Source: CBCPNA01 sp965120415 (GTDB lineage Bacteria > Bacillota > Clostridia > Lachnospirales > CAG-274). Taken from it: a stretch of DNA of 34,651 nt. Positions 1-8,000 of this stretch are shown one piece after another. Made by a program: the position numbers and the translations under genes. Numbering within the stretch: position 1 is the stretch's first letter; each line of letters starts with the position of its first letter. The DNA is taken from assembly GCA_965120415.1 (NCBI GenBank), contig CBCPNA010000073.1:1-34651 (forward strand), read 5' to 3'. The notes beneath the pieces were generated by a model, which was not told the DNA's origin, searched no databases, and saw only the letters and a list, made by a program, of their open reading frames with translations.

Positions 1-42
1 GTCAACTTTGGAAAATTAAATAAAATTTAAAATAAACATAAC

Positions 43-84
43 AAAAAATCCTAAAAAATTAGAATACTTGACTAATTTTTTAGG
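43..84 (-). terminator. Intrinsic terminator of the M23-like gene
   Basis: A perfect 13-bp inverted repeat lies at 50-62 and 72-84 with a 9-nt loop. Read on the minus strand it is followed by a run of six T (positions 49-44). It begins 8 bases past the stop codon of the minus-strand gene ending at 93, so it is that gene's terminator. Confidence 0.85.
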
Positions 85-92
85 AAATTATA

Positions 93-878
93 TTATTCTA
101 TCTGTGCTAAAAGCAATTTCGGATCTTTTGAAACATCGTCTTTTGTAACTTTAAAATCTAGATGTGGGCCTAAATAAACGCTATAATTTGTAGGCAAGGC
201 AACTGTACCTATCACATCACCCTCTTTAACAACTTGTCCAACAGTCACATTTATATCTTCTTGTAGTTGACTGTATGTAGACTTCCAGCCGTTACCATGA
301 TTTATAACTATTGTATTTCCTTTTTCATTATCTGTATATATATCTTCTACAATACCTGCAAAAGCTGCCAAAACATTAGTACCTTCTTCTGCTGATATGC
401 TTATAGAATCGTTTGTTCTATAAAGCTGAAGTGTTTTATCAAAAATACCTGTTTCAATGCTATAATCCATAACAATCTGCCCCTCAACTGGCCAAATCAT
501 CTGGCTAGAATCGTCAAACATGTTAAAACTTGTCGCATCATCTGTATTTGTTTCTGTATTTTCATCTATATTAGTTGTTGTTTCTGTACTTATTTCTGTT
601 GTTTCTGTATTTTGTACTATTTTTTCTGTTGTTGTTTCTGTTTCCTCCTCTTTTGTTTCAGACATGCTTAATGTTGTTGTTTCTGTAAAGCTTTTTACAT
701 CTGTTTTATCAACTGCTTGGTATAACTCTTCTTCTTGCACTAAATTGTTTTCATAAGATTTTAAATCGACATAAGAAAAATATAAACTTCCTGCTAATAA
801 TATTACAACTGTAGAAATAATTGAAATAGGAAAGATATTTTTTTTAAAAAAATTTTTTAAATTATTATTATTATCCAT
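93..878 (-). CDS. Membrane-anchored LytM/M23-domain protein with degenerate active site (SpoIIQ-like architecture)
   Basis: 261 aa. One N-terminal membrane anchor (about residues 14-35) is followed by a Thr/Glu-rich extracytoplasmic linker (about 40-125, many ETTT/TETT runs) and a C-terminal LytM/peptidase M23 fold (about 128-255: WPVEG start, GNTIVINHGNGW core, GPHLDFKV end). The zinc ligands of active M23 enzymes are not all there: the usual HxxxD segment reads RTNDSISIS, so both ligands are replaced, and the final HxH reads HLD. It is therefore probably a structural or regulatory peptidoglycan-binding protein, not an endopeptidase. The layout resembles SpoIIQ and related sporulation or cell-wall proteins, but that assignment is inference. 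The start at 878 is chosen because GGAGG lies 8 nt upstream; the ATG at 893 overlaps this RBS. Transcribed alone from the promoter at 1018-1046. Confidence 0.8.
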   Translation of the reverse strand: MDNNNNLKNFFKKNIFPISIISTVVILLAGSLYFSYVDLKSYENNLVQEEELYQAVDKTDVKSFTETTTLSMSETKEEETETTTEKIVQNTETTEISTETTTNIDENTETNTDDATSFNMFDDSSQMIWPVEGQIVMDYSIETGIFDKTLQLYRTNDSISISAEEGTNVLAAFAGIVEDIYTDNEKGNTIVINHGNGWKSTYSQLQEDINVTVGQVVKEGDVIGTVALPTNYSVYLGPHLDFKVTKDDVSKDPKLLLAQIE

Positions 879-1017
879 TAATTGCACCTCCATTTTTATT
901 ATTAACTTTATTAAAAATATTATTCTTGTTTTTATATTTTTGTTAAAGTTATTTTAAAATAGAGTATTAATTTTAACTATCTTTTTAAATATATTTTAAA
1001 GCCTAAAAAATAAATAT

Positions 1018-1046
1018 ATTATACAAACTATTTTTAACATATGCAA
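1018..1046 (-). promoter_or_regulatory. Promoter for the M23-like gene
   Basis: On the minus strand TTGCAT (1041-1046) and TATAAT (1018-1023) are separated by exactly 17 nt, a sigma-A-type arrangement. It would give a leader of about 130 nt. The 879-1130 gap holds nothing else recognisable besides this and the divergent feo promoter. Confidence 0.6.
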
Positions 1047-1130
1047 GCAAAATAATTTAACTTTACAATATGTAATATTTTTAAAAAATATTTATATATT
1101 ATAATAAAATTTATTTTTATTATTTTAAAG

Positions 1131-1159
1131 TTGACAAATAATGTTAGCAAGTGTAAAAT
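1131..1159 (+). promoter_or_regulatory. Promoter of the feo operon
   Basis: TTGACA (1131-1136), 17-nt spacer, TAAAAT (1154-1159). Transcription would start near 1166, inside the palindrome at 1163-1178, and about 40 nt upstream of the feoA start codon. Confidence 0.8.
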
Positions 1160-1162
1160 TAA

Positions 1163-1178
1163 GTTAGTTTAGACTAAC
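1163..1178. promoter_or_regulatory. Candidate metalloregulator operator overlapping the feo transcription start
   Basis: Perfect palindrome GTTAGT-TTAG-ACTAAC placed over the predicted +1 of the feo promoter, the position expected of a repressor site. Its TTAG/CTAA half-sites recall DtxR/IdeR-family boxes, but the spacing between half-sites differs from the classical 19-bp DtxR box, so the regulator is not assigned. It could also form a small 5' RNA hairpin. Confidence 0.5.
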
Positions 1179-1205
1179 CAAATGCATTTAGTAAGGAGTA
1201 AAAAT

Positions 1206-1436
1206 ATGAAAGAATTAAGCAAAATTAAAGTTTGTACAAATGTAAAAGTTGTAAAAGTTGTTGGAGAAGGAGCTCTTAAAAGACGTATTATGGATATGGG
1301 AATAACAAAAGGTACTAAAATATTTGTAAGAAAAGCAGCCCCCTTAGGCGACCCTCTAGAAATATCTATAAGAGGATATGAACTAGTTATAAGAAAAGCA
1401 GATGCAAAAATAATATTAGTTGAGGAGTGTGAATAA
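1206..1436 (+). CDS. feoA: Ferrous iron transport protein A
   Basis: 76 aa, the usual FeoA size. It is a small cytoplasmic SH3-like protein that supports the FeoB iron permease. The sequence shows the family pattern: an RRIMDMGI segment followed by KGTKIFV, then APLGDPLEISIRGYELVIRK, the most conserved stretch. The start at 1206 is preceded by AAGGAG at 1193-1198 (7-nt spacing); an in-frame ATG at 1182 precedes the RBS and is rejected. First gene of the feo operon; its stop codon (1434-1436) lies 1 nt before the feoB ATG, and the feoB RBS (GAGGAG, 1422-1427) is inside the feoA 3' end, suggesting translational coupling. Confidence 0.95.
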   Translation: MKELSKIKVCTNVKVVKVVGEGALKRRIMDMGITKGTKIFVRKAAPLGDPLEISIRGYELVIRKADAKIILVEECE

Positions 1437-1437
1437 A

Positions 1438-2442
1438 ATGCCCATAAAAATTGGATTAGTTGGCAACCCTAACTGCGGTAAAACTACAATGTTTAATAAG
1501 CTTACTGATAGTTTACAATATGTAGGTAATTGGCCGGGCGTTACGGTAGAAAAAAAGGAAGGAGCTATAAAAAATAAAAAAGATGTAACCTTAATAGATT
1601 TACCAGGTATTTATTCTTTATCTGCTTATACGTTAGAAGAGGTTATAACAAGAGATTATATTATAGATGAAAAACCAGATATTATAATAAATATTGTAGA
1701 TGCATCTAATATAGAAAGAAATTTGTACCTTACCACACAAATTATTGAAATGGGTATACCTACAATAATAGCACTTAATATGATGGATGTTGTTAAAAAA
1801 AGAGGAGAAAGTATTAATGTTTCTAAATTATCAAAAATTTTTGGATGCCCGATAGTAGAAACTTCAGCATTAAAAGGCGATGGATTAAATATACTTATAG
1901 AAAAGGCTTTAGAATTATCAAATCAAGAATATACATATAACTCTCTTGACATATTTTCTAATGAAGTGAAAAATGCTTTATCTAAAATAGAAGAAATTAT
2001 AAATATATATCCAAAAAGATGGTATAGCATAAAAATACTTGAAAAAGATGAAAAAGTTTTAAATAAAATACACTTAACTGCAGAACAAAAACAAAAAATA
2101 AATGATATTATATATAAAATAGAAAAAATATTTGATGATAAAAGCGAAAGTATTATAATAAATGAAAGATATACCTATATATCTAATATAGTATCAAAAG
2201 TTTTAAATAAAAACAATAAAACAAAAGAAGATATATCAGCAAAAATAGATAAAATTTTAACTAATAAATATTTAGGCTTACCTATATTTTTTATTATTAT
2301 ATATTTAATATATTACATATCTGTAACCTCTTTAGGTTCTATAGTTACTGACTGGACAAATGATGTACTTTTTGGAAAATATGTAACAAATTTTTTTAGC
2401 AAAATTTTAACAAGTTTAAATGTATCCGACTGGGTTATATAG
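1438..2442 (+). CDS. feoB: Ferrous iron permease FeoB, N-terminal part (gene frameshifted near 2432)
   Basis: 334 aa until a premature TAG. FeoB imports Fe2+ across the inner membrane using an N-terminal G domain. Visible GTPase motifs: G1 GNPNCGKT (residues 9-16), G2 Thr36, G3 DLPG (54-57), G4 NMMD (114-117), G5-like SALKG. A helical spacer region follows and then the first membrane helix (about residues 278-300). The frame ends after ...NVSDWV and continues one base out of phase in the downstream frame, where YSLVIDG resumes the family sequence. If one base is removed around 2431-2437 the two parts join as a 700-aa FeoB, a normal length. The sequence is otherwise intact, so this is either a very recent mutation or a base-calling error. 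Confidence 0.9.
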   Translation: MPIKIGLVGNPNCGKTTMFNKLTDSLQYVGNWPGVTVEKKEGAIKNKKDVTLIDLPGIYSLSAYTLEEVITRDYIIDEKPDIIINIVDASNIERNLYLTTQIIEMGIPTIIALNMMDVVKKRGESINVSKLSKIFGCPIVETSALKGDGLNILIEKALELSNQEYTYNSLDIFSNEVKNALSKIEEIINIYPKRWYSIKILEKDEKVLNKIHLTAEQKQKINDIIYKIEKIFDDKSESIIINERYTYISNIVSKVLNKNNKTKEDISAKIDKILTNKYLGLPIFFIIIYLIYYISVTSLGSIVTDWTNDVLFGKYVTNFFSKILTSLNVSDWVI

Positions 2443-3541
2443 CCTTGTTATAGATGGTATAGTAAGTGGTGTTGGGGCTGTGCTTGGCTTTGTACCGCAA
2501 ATGTTTATTTTATTTTTCTTTTTATCTTTATTAGAAGATTGTGGCTACATGGCTAGAGTAGCATTTATAATGGATAGAATATTTAAAAAGATAGGCTTAT
2601 CTGGCAAATCTTTTATACCTATGCTTATAAGCTCTGGATGCGGTGTACCGGGGATTATGGCATCTAGGACTATAGAAAATGAAAGAGAAAGAAAAATAAC
2701 TATAATGGTTACGACATTTATACCTTGTGGAGCTAAAATACCTATTATAGCGTTATTTGCAGCAGCATTATTTCCCAAAAATTCATTTATTGCTCCATCT
2801 ATATATTTTTTAGGCATATTAATGATAATAGTATCTGGCTTAATACTAAAAAAAAGAAAAGTATTTATTTCTGAAGATTCTCCATTTATTATGGAATTAC
2901 CTAATTACCATTTGCCTTCAGATAAAACTGTTTTAAGACATATGTGGAATAGGGTTAAATCATTTATTATTAAAGCTGGTACAATTATTTTTTCTGTATC
3001 TATTGTATTATGGTTTTTAAGCAGATTTAATTTTACTTTTCAAATGGTAGATGTAGAAGAAAGCATTTTAGCCAAAATAGGTAGCTTAATCGCTCCATTA
3101 TTTGCTCCTTTAGGGTTTAATAATTGGCAAGCAACTGTAGCTGCAATAAACGGACTTATAGCTAAAGAACAACTTGTATCTGCATTTGGTATACTATTTG
3201 GCTTAGGAGAAGTAGGAGAAACAGATATTAATCTAACTACACAAATAGCAACAATGTTTACAACAGTTAGCGCTTATTCATTTGTCGCATTTAATATGCT
3301 GTGTGCCCCTTGTTTTGCTGCTATAGGTGCTATAAAAAGAGAAATGGGTGGCTGGAAATGGACTTTAATAGCTATAGGATATCAAACTCTTCTTGCTTAT
3401 TTAGTTTCATTTATAATATATAATGTAGGCAATCTTATTGTTTTTGGGCAAGTAAGCATAGTCGGCATAATCATTAGTATTGTTATAATACTTATAGCTT
3501 TGTATTTAATGGTAAAACAAGATAAAATTAAGGAGTGTTAA
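2420..3541 (+). CDS. feoB: Ferrous iron permease FeoB, C-terminal membrane part (continuation after frameshift)
   Basis: Homology to FeoB begins at about the seventh codon of this frame (YSLVIDGIVSGVGAVLGFVPQ region) and runs to the end. It contains the two FeoB gate motifs with their conserved cysteines, SSGCGVPGIMASRTI and FIPCGAKIPI, and about seven more membrane helices, ending near IIISIVIILIALYLMVK. The ATG at 2420 has no convincing ribosome-binding site, so independent translation is unlikely; the part is best read as the second half of one frameshifted gene spanning 1438-3541. Its stop overlaps the region just before the small downstream gene at 3543. Confidence 0.88.
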   Translation: MYPTGLYSLVIDGIVSGVGAVLGFVPQMFILFFFLSLLEDCGYMARVAFIMDRIFKKIGLSGKSFIPMLISSGCGVPGIMASRTIENERERKITIMVTTFIPCGAKIPIIALFAAALFPKNSFIAPSIYFLGILMIIVSGLILKKRKVFISEDSPFIMELPNYHLPSDKTVLRHMWNRVKSFIIKAGTIIFSVSIVLWFLSRFNFTFQMVDVEESILAKIGSLIAPLFAPLGFNNWQATVAAINGLIAKEQLVSAFGILFGLGEVGETDINLTTQIATMFTTVSAYSFVAFNMLCAPCFAAIGAIKREMGGWKWTLIAIGYQTLLAYLVSFIIYNVGNLIVFGQVSIVGIIISIVIILIALYLMVKQDKIKEC

Positions 3542-3542
3542 T

Positions 3543-3680
3543 ATGGGTGATTTAATAGTAATAGGAATAATTTTAATAATTTTGATTTTTGCTGTAATAA
3601 AAATTAAAAAAAGTAAGCAAAATGGAGGTTGCATGAGTTGCCCTAAAGGTTGTAATTGTGATAAAAAAACAGATAAATAA
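3543..3680 (+). CDS. FeoB-associated Cys-rich membrane protein
   Basis: 45 aa. One N-terminal membrane helix (residues 3-20, almost all I/L/V) is followed by a short basic stretch and a cysteine-rich tail with GGCMSC and KGCNCDKK (four Cys in ten residues). This is the layout of the small FeoB-associated Cys-rich proteins found directly after feoB in Firmicutes, sometimes misnamed virus attachment protein p12 or treated as FeoC-like; a role in assisting or sensing iron at FeoB is inferred. Start ATG 1 nt after the feoB stop, RBS AAGGAG at the end of feoB. Followed by the terminator at 3776-3815. Confidence 0.85.
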   Translation: MGDLIVIGIILIILIFAVIKIKKSKQNGGCMSCPKGCNCDKKTDK

Positions 3681-3732
3681 AATACTAAAATAGTACTAAT
3701 CAATTAAATTTATACATATAAGATTCAACTTT

Positions 3733-3775
3733 ATTTTAACATACAAAAAATCTTTATTCAAATACAATTTTATAC
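3733..3775 (-). repeat. Promoter-like repeat, copy 1
   Basis: 43 bp matching 14767-14810 with three substitutions and one single-base gap. Read on the minus strand it contains TTGAAT (3756-3761), a 17-nt spacer and TAAAAT (3733-3738). It sits between the feo terminator and the small feo gene, and would direct transcription antisense to the feo operon if active. Confidence 0.6.
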
Positions 3776-3815
3776 AAAAAAGCCCACCTCTCTTGACTCT
3801 TGAGGTAGGCTTTTT
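3776..3815. terminator. Bidirectional terminator between feo operon and lipoprotein gene
   Basis: Inverted repeat AAAAAGCC-x-ACCTC / GAGGT-x-GGCTTTTT with a loop around 3791-3801. It has a T-run on either strand (TTTTTATTT on plus; TTTTTTG on minus), so it can end both the feo operon and the convergent minus-strand operon whose last stop codon is at 3818. Confidence 0.88.
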
Positions 3816-3817
3816 AT

Positions 3818-4993
3818 TTAAGATGCTATATCTGAAGTATCTTCTATTGTATCTGATGTATCTTCTTGCATTTCTTCTGATAGCTCTTCTATAAGCTCTT
3901 CTGATGTTTCTTCTAATATTTCTTCTTCTGTATCGCTTTCTATACTTTCTATTTCAAATTCTATTCCGTCTGTTTCTGTTTCTGCTTCTTGAAGTTGTTG
4001 TAAGCTTTCTTCATATGCTTGTAAATCTTCTGAAAGCTGTTTTTCACCACCAGATTTTATTTTTATAGATAAAATAATAGAATCTAATTCGTCTTTTACG
4101 CTTTCATATCCTCCTTCTACACATAAATCAAAGTTAGATATTGCGTACATTTCAGAATCTGTAAAGTCTATAACGTTTATAGATGTATAAGCTATACTTT
4201 CATCATCTAATGTATATTCATAAACTTTATTTATTATAGTTTTTCCGTCTAATTCTTGTGTATTTGTATCTATATAAACAGTTGCATCTGGGTAGCTATA
4301 TTCAAAAGATTCTAATAATGTATCAAATGCCTCTGTTGGGCTTGCGTATTCTTTTAGCTCTGTCATAGTGTGGCTATATAAAATACCATCTGTTAATGAT
4401 TTATAAAAACCTAAAGGCAATGTAGAATCATATCTTCTCCAGTATCCAGGCATAGTTATTTGTAAATATTCATCATCCGGTATTATTGTTTTAGTATCTT
4501 CTAATTTTACATTTGTAAAGCTAATATTGTTCAATACTTCTAATATATCATCTGTTGTTATACTTTCTTCATAAATTGTAGCAACAAATCCTGCATAAAC
4601 ATCTTCATCTTTAGTATTTTCTATTGTACCAGATAAAAATCTAAAAGTACCTAAGTATTCATCTGAATATTCATAAACTCTGTAGTATATATTACCTACA
4701 GTTTGTTCTTCTATAAGCTCACAACCAGTCTGTAATAAAGCTTCATCTTGTTCATCCAAAAATTCTTCCATAGAAAAAGAATTCTTTTCTATATATTCAA
4801 GCATCAGCCCTGCGTTACCGTCGGTTGTTTCTAATGCTAATTCGGCTGAAGTAGATGACTCCATATTTTGCCAGCCTTCTACTAAATCATATTCTAAAAA
4901 TTCGTTTAAAGATTTTAATTTAGAGCTACTGCTACAAGCAGTTAGAGTAAATAAAAGTGTTAAAAAAGTTAAAGTTAAAATAATTTTCTTCAT
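3818..4993 (-). CDS. Lipoprotein with two similar domains and an acidic tail
   Basis: 391 aa. A type II signal peptide ends in the lipobox LTAC (residues 17-20), so Cys20 is the lipidated residue and the protein is anchored outside the membrane. Two segments of similar shape follow (about 30-155 and 165-310); both look like amphipathic alpha/beta PsbP/LpqN-type folds, beginning with a phrase around a conserved W (EGWQNM; GYWRRYD) and ending with a helix before ISF / LSIKI. The last 50 residues are almost entirely Glu/Ser/Thr/Asp with a heptad-like EE pattern. I do not recognise a function. It is the last gene of the CDF-ftsK-lipoprotein operon, 23 nt after ftsK, with RBS GGAG before the ATG. 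Confidence 0.8.
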   Translation of the reverse strand: MKKIILTLTFLTLLFTLTACSSSSKLKSLNEFLEYDLVEGWQNMESSTSAELALETTDGNAGLMLEYIEKNSFSMEEFLDEQDEALLQTGCELIEEQTVGNIYYRVYEYSDEYLGTFRFLSGTIENTKDEDVYAGFVATIYEESITTDDILEVLNNISFTNVKLEDTKTIIPDDEYLQITMPGYWRRYDSTLPLGFYKSLTDGILYSHTMTELKEYASPTEAFDTLLESFEYSYPDATVYIDTNTQELDGKTIINKVYEYTLDDESIAYTSINVIDFTDSEMYAISNFDLCVEGGYESVKDELDSIILSIKIKSGGEKQLSEDLQAYEESLQQLQEAETETDGIEFEIESIESDTEEEILEETSEELIEELSEEMQEDTSDTIEDTSDIAS

Positions 4994-5016
4994 TTTTTTC
5001 TCCTTTAAATTATATT

Positions 5017-8000
5017 TTAATAATTTTTATTTCTGTTTAAATATTCTTCATATTGATATTTATCCATCAAAACTTCTCTCTGTTTACTTCCATTTTCTGA
5101 AGATATAATACCCCTATCTTCTAATTCTTCCATAATCCTTGCAGCCCTATTGTATCCTATCCTAAATTGGCGCTGAATTAAAGATGTAGATGCTTTGCCT
5201 TTATTCACCAAAAAGCCTATTATATCTTCTGTAAGCTCATCAGACCCTTCTCCATTTGAAGAATTATCAAATTTTGATGCTTTTTCTATTTTATTTATAA
5301 TATTTTCGTCATAATCAGCTGGATTTGTTTCTTTTATAAAGTTTACAATTGTTTCTACTTCCTTATCTGATATAAAAGCTCCTTGTATCCTAAGTGGCTT
5401 GTTCATATCAACAGCTTTAAATAGCATATCGCCTTTACCCAAAAGCTTCTCTGCTCCAACAGAATCAATAATTGTTCTCGAATCTGTCCCGCTAGAAACA
5501 GCAAAAGCAATTCTGGATGGTATATTAGCTTTTATAAGCCCTGTTATAACATCAACAGATGGACGCTGGGTAGCTATTATCAAATGTATGCCCGCTGCTC
5601 TTGCTAGCTGGGCAAGCCTACATATAGATGCCTCAACCTCTTTTGCCGCAACCATCATTAAATCTGCTAATTCATCAATAATTATAACTATTTGTGGAAG
5701 TTTTGGTTCATTATTTTCTATTTTTAATAAGTTATAGCCTTCTAAATTTCTTGTTTTTGTCTGCGCAAATAAATTATATCTTTCCATCATTTCAGAAACA
5801 GCCCAATTCAATACTCCAGCCGCCTTTTCTGGCTCTGTAACAACCGGGGTTAATAAATGCGGTATACCGTTATATACGCTTAATTCAACAACTTTTGGGT
5901 CTATCATCATAAGCTTAACCTCTTTTGGGCTTGCTTTATAAATTATGCTTGTTATAAGCGTATTTACACAAACGCTTTTACCAGAGCCTGTAGAACCAGC
6001 TATAAGTATATGGGGCATTTTGGCTATATCTGTTACAATAACATTACCAGTTATATCTTTTCCTATACCAAAAGATAGCTTTGATGGAAATTTTTGAAAT
6101 TTTTCAGAACATATAACCTCGCTTAAATATACGCTTGTTATCTCCTTATTAGGTATTTCTATACCAACGGCTGATTTGCCTGGTATAGGGGCTTCTATCC
6201 TTATAGAGTTAGCCGCAAGGCTTAATGCTAGGTTGTCTGAAAGCCCAAGTATTTTGCTAACTTTTATACCATCTTCTATAGAAAGCTCATATCTTGTTAC
6301 CGAAGGGCCTTTGCTTATGTTTATAACTTGAGAATTTACATTAAAGCTTTTTAATGTTTTTACCAAAATTTTAGAATTTTCTTTAAGCTCTAAATCATTT
6401 TGGAAGTTATTTTTGTTAAGGTTTTTGTTCAAAAAGCTAAGCTTTGGAAATTGGTATTCTTTTTCTTGTTTAATTATAGATTCGTTTAAAATTTTTTCTT
6501 TTTCTGGCCTTATTATTATAGGGTCGGTAGCATTGTTAAGCAGTTCATTATCTTTATTATTATTTTGAATATTGCTTGCTGGCTTATAAACTTTATTTTC
6601 TGTTTTGTTTAAATTAATATTCTGGTTATGGGCTTGATTATATTCTTGTTTATAATCTTTATAATCTTGTTTATGGTCTTGGTTATATTCATGATTATAT
6701 TCAAGCTTATGTTCTATATTATGTTCTAAAGATGCATTTTCTTCAAAATTATAAAAATCTTCTAGCCTATCTAAATATTCTAAATCTATATTTTCTGGCA
6801 ATATTTCTTCTGGTGGTATAGCAAATAAATCTTCTATCTCTTTTCTCGAAGGAATATCAAAATCTATAGAATAGACTGTTTGCCCTAAATTATATCTTGT
6901 AAAATCTTGTTTTTTTAATATTTTTATATTATTACTTGTATATCGTGTGTTATTATTTGTATTGTGTTCTACTTCATGTTTTGTATCATTATTTATATCA
7001 TGTTCTTCTATATCTGTATTATTATTTATGTCGTGTTCTTCTTCATATTCTGTATTATTATTTATATCGTGTTCTTCTATATATTCTATATCGGTATTTG
7101 TATTGTATCCTTCTGTATATTTTGTATTATTATTTGTATTGTATACATTAGAATTAGATAAATTATTTTTAATTTTATTATATTTATAGTTAAAAGGTAT
7201 GTAGTCTTTTTTTGTATTTAGTCCATCTTCATAATCAAAATCTATAGGAGGGCGCCTTGGTTTATTAAATTCTATACTTTCTATTTTTTTATAGTTTTCT
7301 GTATGTTTGCTTTCAAAATTTTTAATTTCGTTTATAGCAAGCTCTATGTCATAATTTTCATTATTTGTATGCATATTATTCATGTTTAAAAAAGTAGGGT
7401 TTGGTATTTTAACATATTTATCTTTTCCATCAAATATTATATCATCTTTTATTTCTATTTTATTATTTTTAGTGTTATCATCTTCTTTTATTTCTATTTT
7501 ATTATTTTTAGCGTTAGCATCTTCTCTTATTTGCATTTTATTATTTTTAGCGTTAGTATCTTCTTTTAGTGTATCTAATAGCTTTAGCTTTAATATCTCA
7601 AAAAGTGATATTTTGTTATCTTCTTCAAAATTGCTGTATTCTTCTTGTTCATTTTCTATATATAGTTCTTCTTCGTCTTCATCTTCTTGTGATTTATCGT
7701 AATCGCTGTTTTGGTTTTGTGCTTTATATTCAAAATAAAAGTATGTAGATAGTTTTTTGAAAAAAGCTTTAGTTGCATCTATAAAAGACTTTTCTGCAAG
7801 CAAAATAAAGCAAGCTATAATTATAACTATCAAAAGTAAAACAGCTGTAAAAGAGCCTAATGTTGTAAGCAAAATGTCGCCAAAAATAGCTCCCAAAACC
7901 CCTCCGTCAAAAAAAGTTGCTGTTTGATATTCATTTACTAAATATTGTATATATGAAGAAAAAGAAATACTTTCATCTTTGCTTAATATATGAAAAAGCG

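Noticed and set aside
520..756. Plus-strand open frame rich in Val and Ser
   Set aside because: It is the antisense of the Thr/Glu-rich linker of the M23-like gene.
6936..7189. Three overlapping plus-strand open frames rich in Tyr, Leu, Ile, Cys, Ser
   Set aside because: They are antisense to the repeat-rich ftsK linker, have no RBS, and owe their openness to low complexity.
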